A DNA stretch of 45,027 bases from JBAPRR01 sp049281195. GTDB lineage: Bacteria > Actinomycetota > Acidimicrobiia > Acidimicrobiales > CAVXTF01. Positions 8,379 to 17,459 of the stretch are shown here, in pieces. Under the pieces are notes generated by a model. That model worked only from the letters and a program-made list of their open reading frames with translations. It was not told the origin of the DNA and did no database searches. The stretch spans positions 1 to 45,027 of the forward strand of contig JBAPRR010000173.1 in NCBI GenBank assembly GCA_049281195.1. Direction: 5' to 3'. The position numbers and the translations under genes were made by a program. The stretch's first letter is position 1; each line of letters opens with the position of its first letter.

Positions 8379-9545
8379 ATGAAGTTACCCGTGCGTTTGT
8401 CTGTTACTGCGATTGCGCTCTCCGCGCTTTGTGCCCTCGCTGTGGGCGCAATCCCCACTGCCGCAAGTGCCGCGAGCCCTTCAAAATCGAGTCCTGGTTG
8501 GCCACTTGGATCAAGGGCTGTATTCGTCCAAACCAACGCACCTACAGGCAACCAGATCGACGCATTCGACCGGGGCACAGACGGCCGCCTGACACAGGTC
8601 GGCACCTACTCGACCGGTGGTAACGGTGCTTCTGAGTCCGGTGCCGTCGTGGATACCCTGGCCTCCCAGAATTCCCTGGTCTACAACAGCCAGGGCGACC
8701 TGCTCTATGCCGTGAATGCGGGGAGCAACACGATCTCTGTGTTCTTCGCTCTGGGAGCCCACCTGGTCCGCCTCGACGTGATCTCGTCAGGTGGGCAGTT
8801 TCCGGTGAGCATCGCCACACACGGAAAGCTTGTTTACGTCCTGAACGCCGGCGGTGCCGGAAACGTCACCGGTTTCGTACAGGTCGGGCCGTCCCTCGAC
8901 CCGCTCCCCAATGCGTCGCAGTCGTTGGGATTGTCGAACACCACTCCCCCCAACTACCTGATGGGGCCGGGAGAGATCGGTTTCACTCCGAGCGGCGGTC
9001 AGCTGATCGTGACCACCAAGGCCAGCACGAGCGACATCGACGTCTTCAGTGTCGGGCGTCATGGCCAGCTTTCTGCGCCAGTCGCGAACGCATCGACCAC
9101 CCCGGTCCCCTTCTCCTTCACCTGGGGACCGAACGGACAGCTGGTGGTCGCAGAGGCCAAGACGAGCAATGTTTCGACTTACTTGGTCAACTCGAACGGG
9201 ACGCTCACCGCGGAGTCGACACTCACTGACGGCCAGGCTGCGCTGTGCTGGATCACCGAAGCGAGCGGCTTCGATTTCGTGGCCAACGCCGGCAGCAACA
9301 GCCTCAGTGCATATCAGGTGAGCTCCACCGGTGGGTTGTCGCTCGTCGGCTCCACGGGAGTGGTTGCAAGCACTGACACCGGTCCGATCGACATCGCGGC
9401 CACACCGGGCGGACGGTACATCTACTCAGAGGATGGCGGCGCCGGAGCGGTTGACGAGTTCGCCGTCAACTCGAACGGAACTCTTACCGCTATCGGCACG
9501 GTGGAAGACCTCGGTGCCGGGATCGAGGGCATCGCTACCAACTGA
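8379..9545 (+). CDS. Secreted beta-propeller protein (lactonase-like)
   Basis: A 388-residue protein with a Sec signal peptide (residues about 1-32, ending TAASA-A). Seven or so repeated blades follow, each with a pattern such as LLYAVNAGSNTISVF, FVANAGSNSLSAY or VDEFAVNSNGTLT. This layout matches the YVTN or 6-phosphogluconolactonase-type propellers. Many secreted members have no proven enzymatic role, so I give no reaction. The start follows GAGAG with normal spacing. A strong hairpin follows the stop. The gene is divergent from the two-component system, and the 157-base intergenic region would hold both promoters. Confidence 0.82.
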   Translation: MKLPVRLSVTAIALSALCALAVGAIPTAASAASPSKSSPGWPLGSRAVFVQTNAPTGNQIDAFDRGTDGRLTQVGTYSTGGNGASESGAVVDTLASQNSLVYNSQGDLLYAVNAGSNTISVFFALGAHLVRLDVISSGGQFPVSIATHGKLVYVLNAGGAGNVTGFVQVGPSLDPLPNASQSLGLSNTTPPNYLMGPGEIGFTPSGGQLIVTTKASTSDIDVFSVGRHGQLSAPVANASTTPVPFSFTWGPNGQLVVAEAKTSNVSTYLVNSNGTLTAESTLTDGQAALCWITEASGFDFVANAGSNSLSAYQVSSTGGLSLVGSTGVVASTDTGPIDIAATPGGRYIYSEDGGAGAVDEFAVNSNGTLTAIGTVEDLGAGIEGIATN

Positions 9546-9584
9546 CGCCTGTCCGGATTGTGGAATCTGGAAAGTGACGCGAGT

Positions 9585-9611
9585 GCGGCGCCCGGTCCAC
9601 CCGGGCGCCGC
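9585..9611 (+). terminator. Strong GC hairpin after the propeller gene
   Basis: Two 11-base arms (GCGGCGCCCGG and CCGGGCGCCGC) pair perfectly around a five-base loop, 40 bases past the stop at 9545. There is no U-tract, which is common in high-GC actinobacterial terminators. Confidence 0.75.
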
Positions 9612-9657
9612 TTCGCGTCCCGATATGTCCGATCAAGGATGAATACGATCAGCCACG

Positions 9658-10522
9658 ATGTCGGAAACCTCACCCAAGGATTTCGAGGTCCCTGCGGTCA
9701 GTCGATTTCTGTCTGAGCGGTTGGGCGACGGCGTCGAGAGGGTCGCCTTCCTCGCCGACGGTGCCTGGTCGCGCTGTTTCTCGTTCTCTTCCGGAGGTTC
9801 GAACCTGGTCGTCAAGTTCGGCCAACACGTCGAAGACTTCGAAAAGGACAAGCTCGCGTCAGATCTGACCCGCGGGTTCCTGCCTGCGCCCCAGGTCATC
9901 GACATCGGCGAATTTCAGGGGAACCACTATGCGATCTCCGAGCGCGTATTCGGGTCTCCGATCGATCAGTCCGACGCCGACGGATGGCGTTCGGCTCTCC
10001 CGCTCCTCTTTTCGACTCTCGACCAGATGCGAGACGTCGACCTTTCCGACTCCCGCGGGTATGGGCTGTGGGGAGGTAATGGCGCCGGGTCCATTCCTCC
10101 AGGCGTATTCGATACTCGAAACGCTCATCCGCGTATTGGAAGAGAGCGGTGAATCGACCGAGGAGAGGCGTCTGGTACATGGCGATCTGCTGCTGAACAC
10201 ACTGGTTTCTGAAGGAGGGATCTCCGGGCTCTTGGACTGGGGATGCTCCGTGTACGGAGACTTCCTGTACGACCATGCGTGGATCGCCTTCTGGTCTCCT
10301 TGGTACCCGAGCATGAAGAGCTTCGACATCGTCGCCGACACCAAGCTCCATCTGAAAAATGTAGGCGCTGATATAGAGAACTTCGATTCAAGGATGCGTT
10401 GCTGCCTGATCCACATTGGACTTGACGGCCAGGCGTACAACGCTTTCACGGGAGATTGGGAAAGCCTGGAGATGACGGCCAACAGGACATCGGAGGTAGC
10501 GACGTGGGGCTGCCTCGGGTAA
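9658..10522 (+). pseudogene. Aminoglycoside-phosphotransferase-like kinase, frameshifted
   Basis: The first frame (9658-10152) carries the N-terminal lobe, with LVVKFG as the probable ATP-binding lysine strand. It goes out of frame near 10075-10095. The +1 frame then continues to 10522 with the catalytic loop LVHGDLLLNTLV (HGDxxxN) and the metal-binding LLDWG. Joined, the product of about 287 residues would be a normal APH/choline-kinase-fold enzyme that phosphorylates a small molecule or protein. One extra base explains the split. Only 8 bases separate TACGAT (9644-9649) from the ATG, suggesting a leaderless mRNA. Either a decayed gene or a sequence error. Confidence 0.65.
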
Positions 10523-10564
10523 TGAACGTCGCATCGGTCGCTTACATGTGATCGACTCTTGTTG

Positions 10565-10738
10565 GTGTTGGAGATGCGCAAGGAATGCGAGCGTTGCCAT
10601 TCGGCGCTGACCGACGACGGGCCGGCGTGCATCTGTAGTTACGAATGCACCTTCTGCGAGGAGTGCTCGGCAACGATGAAGGCTGTCTGCCCAAACTGTG
10701 GAGGGGAACTCGTGCGTCGCCCCACGCGCAGAAACTGA
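10565..10738 (+). CDS. DUF1272 small zinc-binding protein
   Basis: A 57-residue protein that matches my memory of the DUF1272 family. It has eight cysteines in CxxC-like pairs: CERC, CIC, CTFCEEC and VCPNCGGELVRRP, the last being the family's most conserved stretch. It probably binds two zinc ions. Function is unknown. The GTG at 10565 gives the usual M-L-E-M-R start; an ATG at 10574 is possible. No clear ribosome site is seen. It stands alone after the broken phosphotransferase gene. Confidence 0.8.
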   Translation: MLEMRKECERCHSALTDDGPACICSYECTFCEECSATMKAVCPNCGGELVRRPTRRN

Positions 10739-10765
10739 GCGGCACATGAAGAAATTCGACTGGGC

Positions 10766-11323
10766 TCAGTTCGAATCCACCGTGAAGACGTAGTTGTATG
10801 TGGCTTGGGGGATGGTGTCCGGCTCGTCAAGATTTCCCGTCGAGCTCAGCTGAATCGTCGACGAAGTTCCGGGTCCGACCAAGCCGTTCGTCTGTCCTTC
10901 CATGTCGCACACGAAGCTGTACACCGGTGACGTCGATCCCGCGAGGATCACGGATTGGTAGATATAAACGTCGAAATCGGCTGTTTGAGCCGTGTGGTGG
11001 GCGTTCTTAACCACCATGGTGGCGCCGTCCCAGGCAGAGTCCATCGGAGTGACCGAACCGGCGACCACGGTCCAGCCCTGACTGGAGTATCCCTTCGTGG
11101 TCGGCACAGATCTCGATGCGGGTGGATCCGTCGGCGGGGGGCCTGGCGGCGTGTAAGTCGTAGTGGGATTGCACACCGGGATGGGGTCGCCCCCGGGAAG
11201 GGTTTCGTCGGTACATAAAGTCACGGAGGAATGGTTGGAGTGGTGGGTTGCCTCGTAGATTGCAAACGCCACGACGGCCAGCACCACGGCAAAAAATAGC
11301 CTTATCGCCCGCCCGAGCGTCAT
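10766..11323 (-). CDS. Membrane-anchored extracellular protein, unknown
   Basis: I do not recognise this 185-residue protein. It has an N-terminal signal anchor (about residues 6-24), two cysteines in a short CTDE...PVC segment, a Pro/Thr-rich linker (about 52-75), and a C-terminal domain of about 110 residues rich in beta strands (YVFTVDSN at the end). This looks like an extracytoplasmic domain on a flexible stalk. GGAGG lies seven bases before the ATG at 11323. A longer open frame reaches 11956, but its extra part has low-complexity composition and overlaps the opposite-strand gene. It is convergent with the DUF1272 gene. Confidence 0.7.
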   Translation of the reverse strand: MTLGRAIRLFFAVVLAVVAFAIYEATHHSNHSSVTLCTDETLPGGDPIPVCNPTTTYTPPGPPPTDPPASRSVPTTKGYSSQGWTVVAGSVTPMDSAWDGATMVVKNAHHTAQTADFDVYIYQSVILAGSTSPVYSFVCDMEGQTNGLVGPGTSSTIQLSSTGNLDEPDTIPQATYNYVFTVDSN

Positions 11324-11433
11324 ATGAGCTCCTCCACGCGGCCTCGCTTCCGAAACGGTATCAGCGAGTGTCGCCGGGCACTTAGAACCCCTGTGCTGCC
11401 GGAGCCCGGGGGGTTCCTTGAAATACTTCATAC

Positions 11434-12184
11434 GTGCCTTGGGCTGAAGTTCTCCCTGAACAAGTCGATGCCCGGGACACCGTTTCGTTCCGCTTCGAGG
11501 TAGTCGGGCCCGGCCTCCCCCAAGCATGGTCGCAAGCCCGCAACTTCGAACCGTTCGAGCAAGACATGTGGCGGAGTTGGCTCGATGGACGGAGTAGTGA
11601 AAGCGGCTCCCGAGTGGTGGATGGGGTCGCTGCTCACATACGAGCACTTGCCCTACGAAGGAGGCGTCGTGCCACAGTTGACCGCGACGGCCCCCCGTGG
11701 GCCACGTCGGTACGGGTTCGATGAAGTTGGAGCCCAGATCTGGGTCATGGTCGATACTCGATGGGTTCTCGCCGGATCCTTCTTGGAGCTGACCGACGAC
11801 CCACCTTGGGCGCAGCATCGGATAGAACGAGAGCACCGCCCACACGCTCCACGTCTGACCACTCCATTTCCAACTACTTCCCACCCAACGGTCACGGGCA
11901 TCACACGTGCATGGGTACGAGAGAACCACCGCCAGCTTTGGATCCAAGGCAGACACTCATGGGGATTTCATTTGCATTCAATATCGGTGGAGGAGACCCC
12001 GGAGGCCGTTTACGTCACATGTCTGATCGGTTGGACCCGAGAATACGAAGCCAAGGTGGAGGCCGCCGGAGGCTCTGAGCGGGCGGTGACCATTCCCATG
12101 GTTCGTCGTGAATGGACTGCGCGCGTGGACCTGGCGACTCCACTTGGCGACCGCAAGGTGCTCGTCCCTCACCCGGATTCGTAG
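11434..12184 (+). pseudogene. Unknown soluble protein, apparent frameshift
   Basis: Not recognised. From the GTG at 11434 the frame encodes plausible protein (VSFRFEVVGPGLPQAW, FEPFEQDMWRSWLDG) until about 11590. After that the coding-like sequence lies in the next frame (from 11585), ending at 12184 with VYVTCLIGWTREYEAK and similar segments. A single indel near 11585-11600 would join them into a product of about 250 residues. The second frame alone (199 residues from an ATG at 11585) could also be the gene. No signal peptide or membrane segment is seen. Function unknown. Confidence 0.45.
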
Positions 12185-12321
12185 CATCTCCAACCACAAG
12201 CCGGCGTTCTGCCGCGACCAGGGGTTAGTTAATCCGAAATCTCTTGTCGTGGTTTCGGGTCCCTCGATGCTCTACTTCAGTATGTGGGCGAGCGCAGCCC
12301 AGACCTCGGCAGGGGTGACAT

Positions 12322-12780
12322 TTGGTCCTAGACGACAGCGAGGTGGGCTTCCGGGCATTCGTGACCGATGTGGAGCCACGCCTTCGTCGCGCTCTGATCG
12401 CCGCCTACGGTTACGAACGGGGCCGCGAGGCGACCGCAGAAGCCCTTGCCTACGCCTGGGAACACTGGGGGCGAATCTCAAAGCTGCGGAACCCCGCCGG
12501 ATATCTCTACCGAGTTGGCCAGAGCCGCACCCGGTCGAAAAAGATGCCGATCGCGTACGAGAGTCACACGTTCGATGATCCGCGAGTGGAGCCCTCTCTC
12601 GTATCGGCACTCACCGCACTTCCGGAGCGCCAACGGGCCGCCGTCTTTCTTGTTCACGGGGCCGGCTGGACCCACGCAGAGACCGCCGAGCTGCTCGGGA
12701 TCAAGGAATCCACCGTGCAAAAGCACGTCGAGCGCGCACTTCAACGGCTGCGCCGCACCGTGGTCAGGCAAGGGGGTTGA
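12322..12780 (+). CDS. ECF-type RNA polymerase sigma factor
   Basis: A 152-residue sigma-70-family protein. Region 2 is degenerate (FVTDVEPRLRRALIAAYG to EALAYAWEHW). Region 4 is clear: ALPERQRAAVFLVHGAGWTH, then AELLGIKESTVQKHVERALQRLR, the helix-turn-helix that reads the -35 element. The start is a TTG with AGGGG seven bases upstream; the same frame has a stop just before it. The stop overlaps the next gene's upstream TTG, and AGGGGG within this gene's end serves as the ribosome site for the GTG at 12783, so the two are coupled. That neighbour is the best candidate for its membrane partner. SigK/SigE-like subgrouping cannot be set by eye. Confidence 0.85.
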   Translation: MVLDDSEVGFRAFVTDVEPRLRRALIAAYGYERGREATAEALAYAWEHWGRISKLRNPAGYLYRVGQSRTRSKKMPIAYESHTFDDPRVEPSLVSALTALPERQRAAVFLVHGAGWTHAETAELLGIKESTVQKHVERALQRLRRTVVRQGG

Positions 12781-12782
12781 GA

Positions 12783-15005
12783 GTGCCTGACGACTCACAT
12801 CTCGGTCATCAACTCCTCGCAATCCTCGAAGCGGGGCCCGAGCCCGTCACCGCAGAGGAGGCCATGGCTCGGGTGACCGTCCAAAGAACGCCCGTCGTGT
12901 TCAATCGCCAGGCTTCCCGGTTGCCGCGGAGAACGGCCATTGCGTGGCTGGCGATCGTGATCATTCTCGTGGTGGTGCTGGTGGTGGGATTCCGGGTCGC
13001 CGGTAAGTCGACCCCGACCGAAGTCACCCCGGCAGACCGCCTTTCGGTTGCGGTCGACGTGTCCGTGACACCGGCGGGATGGACACCGGTCGACTTCGGA
13101 AATCTGCAGCTTTCCGTACCGTCGAGTTGGAAGATCTCGACCACACCCTCGACGACACCCGGGTGTCCCACAACGGGCGGCGGGATTGTCGTCGTGTCCG
13201 GGATCATCGGTCCCGCTTGTACGACACAAACGAATTCCGTATCCATCGATCCCGTGCCGGACAAGGTCGTTACCGGCGGGCATCTACCTGGATACGGCCG
13301 CCCCGAAATGATCAACGGGATCAAGGCGTATCCGATCGTCGGCGGAGCCGACGCTCCGGTCGCCGGCCACTTGTGGGCCGTCCCGAGCTTGGGAGTTGAT
13401 CTCACGATCACAGGACCGCTCGCCTCACGTGTGTTGCACACCATTACCTATTCGCCCCGTGCAATCGCACTGGCAGTGGGGCCCGTCGCCGCGATCCCTG
13501 CCTCGTGGCGAAGGATCCACTTCGGCGGGTTGGGCATCGCCGTACCGGCCAACTGGCCGACCCAGGAGCAACCCCAGTGGGGCAGCCCGACCGGAATCCC
13601 GTCGGATGTCACGTTCGCCGATCTGACGACGTCCTTCAGCCCGCCGGCCATCGATGCAAAGCCGGCAGTGGTGCTAGACGAAGGCCAGTACAACCCCTAC
13701 GACGAGTGCGCGAATTGCTGGGACCCGCCGGCGGCATCTGCAGGGTGGGATACGGCTCCGATCGACGGCTTGCTGGTCGATGATGGCGGAGTTGGACCTT
13801 TGAGCGGAGACCCCGCGCTCGGGGGCTGTAGGTCGTTGAGCGGCACCAGGGTCTGCGTCGTCGAGTCCGACCGGTACGCGGTACTCGTTCTGTCAGTGAC
13901 GTATCCCGGAAGCAAATCGGTGGCGGTTGAGATAGGTCTCGCCGGAAATGGCATGGTGGCGCGGACGATCCTAGATTCGATCGAGCGGTCGAACGCCGCT
14001 GCTACTCCCCCTCCCACCACTCCGATCACGGTGCCGCCGCGCAGCTGGACCCAACGCACGATTCTGGCCGCAGGATCGGCGCAAGACGTCTCTCCGACGG
14101 AGCAGGCGCTTTACTGGCTGGACACCACGGGTAGCGACCCGGCGGCTCCGGTGACAAACGTGACCGTCGTCCGCTATGACAGGGCGACCCACAAGGTCAC
14201 GAGAAGCGCGCCGATCACCGGTGTTCTCGGTAGTACCTCGGTCACCGTCACCGGTGGTTGGACCTGGTTCGTGATCGGGGTCGGGAACAACGTCGTCGTC
14301 GAGCAGTTGGACCCCACGACTCTCGAGACAAAAAAGACGGTGACCCTTCCGGCTGGGGCTGATGCTCAGGAAACACCAGTGTCTCCGTTGCTCACCGGAA
14401 CGGTCAACGGACCGCTGTGGGTGGGCGGAAATCAAGAGCTCTGGGCTTTGAACCCATCCGACGGAACAATAGAAACCCACTTTGAAGCCGGAACCAATGT
14501 GATGTCGATGTCGACCGATCCGGCCGGGAGCCTTTTGTACATCGGAGGAGAACCGGGGACCGGTCCCGATGCATCGGGGTTGGTTGCCGAATACGACGCA
14601 GATACAGGCACACGTCTGGCCGTGACCAACACCGATGGACTCGGCGCGCCAGTGGTCGCCGCTACCAACGGAGGTGTATGGGTGTCCGAGAGAAGCGGCA
14701 TGGCGGGACAAGCCTTCGAGCTCTCCGCCAAAACACTGCAATCGATCGCTCCCTTGAAGGTCGACAACGGGTTCGGCATTTACAACCAGATCATGGGCGT
14801 CGGTGCAAGCGTCAGTGGCGGGGTGCTCTGGCTCGAGAACACGACAAACGGGTTCACCTGCGCAGATCCGTCCACCGGCACCGTCATATCAACCGAGCCG
14901 ATGCCCGTGTACCTGAGCGATCCGATCGGACTAGACGGGGTGGTCTATGCATTCAAAGGCTCGAACTTGGTAACCATCACGCCCCCGGCGGCGTGCTTCA
15001 AGTGA
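12783..15005 (+). CDS. Membrane-tethered extracellular propeller coupled to a sigma factor
   Basis: A 740-residue protein. Residues 1-50 are cytoplasmic, 52-72 form one membrane helix, and the rest is outside. The outer part starts with two copies of a W-x-FG-x-VP-x-W motif (WTPVDFGNLQLSVPSSW about 100-116, and WRRIHFGGLGIAVPANW near 240). It ends in a 350-residue region with WD/YncE-like blades (SLLYIGGEPGTG, GGVWVSERSG). There is no anti-sigma HxxxCxxC zinc motif in the short inner part, but position and topology fit a regulator or sensor for the upstream sigma factor. GTG 12783 is preferred to TTG 12777 because of its ribosome site spacing. The next gene overlaps by four bases. Confidence 0.75.
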   Translation: MPDDSHLGHQLLAILEAGPEPVTAEEAMARVTVQRTPVVFNRQASRLPRRTAIAWLAIVIILVVVLVVGFRVAGKSTPTEVTPADRLSVAVDVSVTPAGWTPVDFGNLQLSVPSSWKISTTPSTTPGCPTTGGGIVVVSGIIGPACTTQTNSVSIDPVPDKVVTGGHLPGYGRPEMINGIKAYPIVGGADAPVAGHLWAVPSLGVDLTITGPLASRVLHTITYSPRAIALAVGPVAAIPASWRRIHFGGLGIAVPANWPTQEQPQWGSPTGIPSDVTFADLTTSFSPPAIDAKPAVVLDEGQYNPYDECANCWDPPAASAGWDTAPIDGLLVDDGGVGPLSGDPALGGCRSLSGTRVCVVESDRYAVLVLSVTYPGSKSVAVEIGLAGNGMVARTILDSIERSNAAATPPPTTPITVPPRSWTQRTILAAGSAQDVSPTEQALYWLDTTGSDPAAPVTNVTVVRYDRATHKVTRSAPITGVLGSTSVTVTGGWTWFVIGVGNNVVVEQLDPTTLETKKTVTLPAGADAQETPVSPLLTGTVNGPLWVGGNQELWALNPSDGTIETHFEAGTNVMSMSTDPAGSLLYIGGEPGTGPDASGLVAEYDADTGTRLAVTNTDGLGAPVVAATNGGVWVSERSGMAGQAFELSAKTLQSIAPLKVDNGFGIYNQIMGVGASVSGGVLWLENTTNGFTCADPSTGTVISTEPMPVYLSDPIGLDGVVYAFKGSNLVTITPPAACFK

Positions 15006-15259
15006 AGATCAGCTCGATCTCACGCATCGAACATCGGGCCCTTTGGGCGTCGATCGTCGGAGTGATGCTCTTATCGGTTGCTCTATTCGCGATCTCGCTG
15101 TCGATATCCCCTAGGCCCGTTTACCACCATCCCGCGCCGCAGCCGGTCCGCGTCTACTGGGCGGCTCCGACAGTCGTTCCGATTCCGACAGTCGTTCCGG
15201 TTGATCTCGTCGGCTCGGCAGGCGTTCAACTCTCGCCGCCCCGCTCAGAAGTTAATTAG
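15002..15259 (+). CDS. Small single-pass membrane protein
   Basis: An 85-residue protein with one membrane helix (about residues 16-36) followed by a Pro/Val-rich outer tail with a small direct repeat (TVVPIPTVVP). The GTG start overlaps the preceding stop (GTGA), making it the third gene of the sigma factor operon. It is not recognised. Its stop overlaps the stop of the convergent acyl-CoA dehydrogenase gene (bases 15256-15259). Confidence 0.65.
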   Translation: MKISSISRIEHRALWASIVGVMLLSVALFAISLSISPRPVYHHPAPQPVRVYWAAPTVVPIPTVVPVDLVGSAGVQLSPPRSEVN

Positions 15260-16407
15260 CCGAGCAATCTTTTGGCGATGACGACTCTCTGGATCTGGTT
15301 GGTCCCCTCGTAGATCTGGGTGACCTTCGTGTCGCGCATGAAACGCTCAGCCGGAAAGTCGGTGGTGAAGCCGTAGCCACCGAACAGTTGGACGCCATCG
15401 GTTGTCACAGACATCGCGGTGTCCGACGCGAAGCACTTGGCCATCGCCCCGATCATCGACAGATCTCCATCGGGGTCACCTGCATCGATCAGTGAGCATG
15501 CCTTGTATACGAGTGCGCGAGCGGCCTCAGTGCGCATCGCCATTTCGGCGATCATGAACCTGAGTCCCTGAAAGTCTGCGATCGCATGGCCAAACGCCTT
15601 GCGTTCTTTCAAGTAGGCGGATGCAGCGTCGATGGCCGCCTGGGCGAGCCCTACCGCCTGTGCGCCGATCGTCGGGCGGCTCCTGTCGAGTGTGTGCATC
15701 GCGATCTTGAAACCCTCGCCTTCCTGGCCGAGGCGGTTCTCGACAGGAACGTGAACGTCCTCGAAGACGACTTCTCCCGTTGGACTCCCGCGCATTCCCA
15801 TCTTGCTCTCGAGCTTGGCGACCTTTACCCCCCATTCGGCTTCCACGATGAAACAGGAGATACCCCGGCTCCCTCCGTCAGGATCCGTCTTCGCGAACAC
15901 CGTGTAAATGTCGGAGACTCCTGCGTTGGTGATCCAGTATTTCGTGCCGTTCAGCACGTAATGGTCGCCGTCTTTAACCGCACGGCAACGCATCCCCGCT
16001 GCGTCACTTCCGGCGTCCGCTTCGGACAGGCAATAACTGCCCTGAGCCTCTCCGGAGGCGATGCGAGGCAGATAGCGCGTCTTCTGCTCCTCCGTTCCCC
16101 AGTTCATGACCGGGATCATGGCGAGCTTGGAGATCAGAAGTGCCAAACTTGTAGACCCGCAGGCCTTCGCAATTTCTTCGACCACCATCGCTTGGGTCAC
16201 GTGGTCGGCTCCTGATCCGCCATAGGCGCTCGGGATCCCGAGACCCGTCAGTTCCATCTCGACGCACGCCTTGAAACCTTCCCAGGGAAAGGACGCATCC
16301 CTGTCCACGGCGGCAGCGAAGGGAGCAATGCGCTCCTCACACATTTTGCGAACCGCTGAGCGGAGCTCTTTTTGGTCGTCGGACAGGAGGAAGGTCGGCT
16401 GATCCAT
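15256..16407 (-). CDS. Acyl-CoA dehydrogenase
   Basis: A 383-residue flavoenzyme of the short/medium-chain acyl-CoA dehydrogenase family that introduces the alpha-beta double bond using FAD. It shows the signature YCLSEADAGSDAAGM, the WITNAG segment near the flavin, and the catalytic glutamate at E367 in IYEGTNQIQR. Length is standard. The gene follows the alpha/beta hydrolase gene by 4 bases on the same strand, so they form an operon. It may feed the same kind of acyl-CoA breakdown as the thiolase operon at 2-5 kb, but no link is proven. Confidence 0.93.
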   Translation of the reverse strand: MDQPTFLLSDDQKELRSAVRKMCEERIAPFAAAVDRDASFPWEGFKACVEMELTGLGIPSAYGGSGADHVTQAMVVEEIAKACGSTSLALLISKLAMIPVMNWGTEEQKTRYLPRIASGEAQGSYCLSEADAGSDAAGMRCRAVKDGDHYVLNGTKYWITNAGVSDIYTVFAKTDPDGGSRGISCFIVEAEWGVKVAKLESKMGMRGSPTGEVVFEDVHVPVENRLGQEGEGFKIAMHTLDRSRPTIGAQAVGLAQAAIDAASAYLKERKAFGHAIADFQGLRFMIAEMAMRTEAARALVYKACSLIDAGDPDGDLSMIGAMAKCFASDTAMSVTTDGVQLFGGYGFTTDFPAERFMRDTKVTQIYEGTNQIQRVVIAKRLLG

Positions 16408-16411
16408 ACCC

Positions 16412-17296
16412 TCAGTTTCGCGCGGGTTGCGAACCCAGAAAGTCGATCAGCAGGCCGTTCACCGCATCTGGCGCCATCTCGGGCACCCAGTGGCTCACGC
16501 CTTCGAGCACCTCGAACCGGTACGGCCCGGTCACATGTTCCCGGGTTGCCTCAGCGGCCTCACGTCCGAGCGCGATGTCTTCGGTCGACCAGATGTACAT
16601 GGTCGGTATCGTGACAGGACCCGTGTCGGCCAACCCGGTCGTCATGTCGTCTCCGATGTTGGCGCGGTACCAGTTGAGGGCAGCCGTCAAGGCTCCGGGC
16701 TCCCGCATGGCGTCGACGAAGATCTTTGAGTCATCCGTCTCGAAGCCACTCGCAGCGAACAGCGACTTCAGACCCTCTCCCGAGTTGTCGTCCCCCAGTA
16801 GTGCGTTCTCGGCGATCCCTTCCTGACGAAAAAACGAGATGTACGAAGATCGGTTCTGCTGTTCGCCACCCGGTTCAGACAAAGCGGCGGCGAAAGCAGC
16901 AGGATGTGGGGTCGAAAGCACCGTGACGGACCTCAGCAGGTCGGGGTATTGGGCCGCGGCCACCCAGGCCACCATCCCGCCCCAGTCGTGCCCGACCAGG
17001 TCGAAGTCTGCCATTCCCAGGGCTTCTGCCACCTCGAAGACATCGTGAACAAGTTTGTCGATCTGATAGGCGGCGACGTCCGTCGGACGCGCCCCTGAGC
17101 TGTAACCACGCTGGTCTAGAGCGACCGCGCGATAGCCCGCATCCGCCAGACCAACCAGTTGATTTCGCCACGACCACGACGTTTCCGGAAATCCGTGGAG
17201 CAGCACCACCGGCCGGCCCTCCGCCGGTCCAGAAGCCAAGCCGCCGAATGTGAAACCATTTGCCGTCACGTTCAGCTCATTCACTTGTTCACCCAT
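16412..17296 (-). CDS. Alpha/beta hydrolase, epoxide hydrolase-like
   Basis: A 294-residue enzyme with HGFPETSWSW (the HGxP oxyanion motif), the nucleophile Asp in LVGHDWGG, a candidate acid in WSTEDIAL and the catalytic His in VSHWVPEMAP. An Asp nucleophile with HGFP is typical of epoxide hydrolases and haloalkane dehalogenases. DQRGYSSGARP fits the epoxide hydrolase branch better. The start at 17296 has GGAG upstream; an ATG at 17332 adds an unrelated leader. It is the first gene of the pair with acyl-CoA dehydrogenase. The real substrate is unknown. Confidence 0.85.
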   Translation of the reverse strand: MGEQVNELNVTANGFTFGGLASGPAEGRPVVLLHGFPETSWSWRNQLVGLADAGYRAVALDQRGYSSGARPTDVAAYQIDKLVHDVFEVAEALGMADFDLVGHDWGGMVAWVAAAQYPDLLRSVTVLSTPHPAAFAAALSEPGGEQQNRSSYISFFRQEGIAENALLGDDNSGEGLKSLFAASGFETDDSKIFVDAMREPGALTAALNWYRANIGDDMTTGLADTGPVTIPTMYIWSTEDIALGREAAEATREHVTGPYRFEVLEGVSHWVPEMAPDAVNGLLIDFLGSQPARN

Positions 17297-17459
17297 ATCG
17301 TTTCGCTCCGGCTCCGATCCCGCTTTTCCCACATGAGCCCACGTCTAACACAACTCCTCTTTCTTGACGAACGTTTGCTTGATGTTCTTCGGGTATATCG
17401 ATAGGAACGCATGAGTCAGCCGCCGATTTTTTCGCGGCAAGTAGGAGGACCAAACCACC

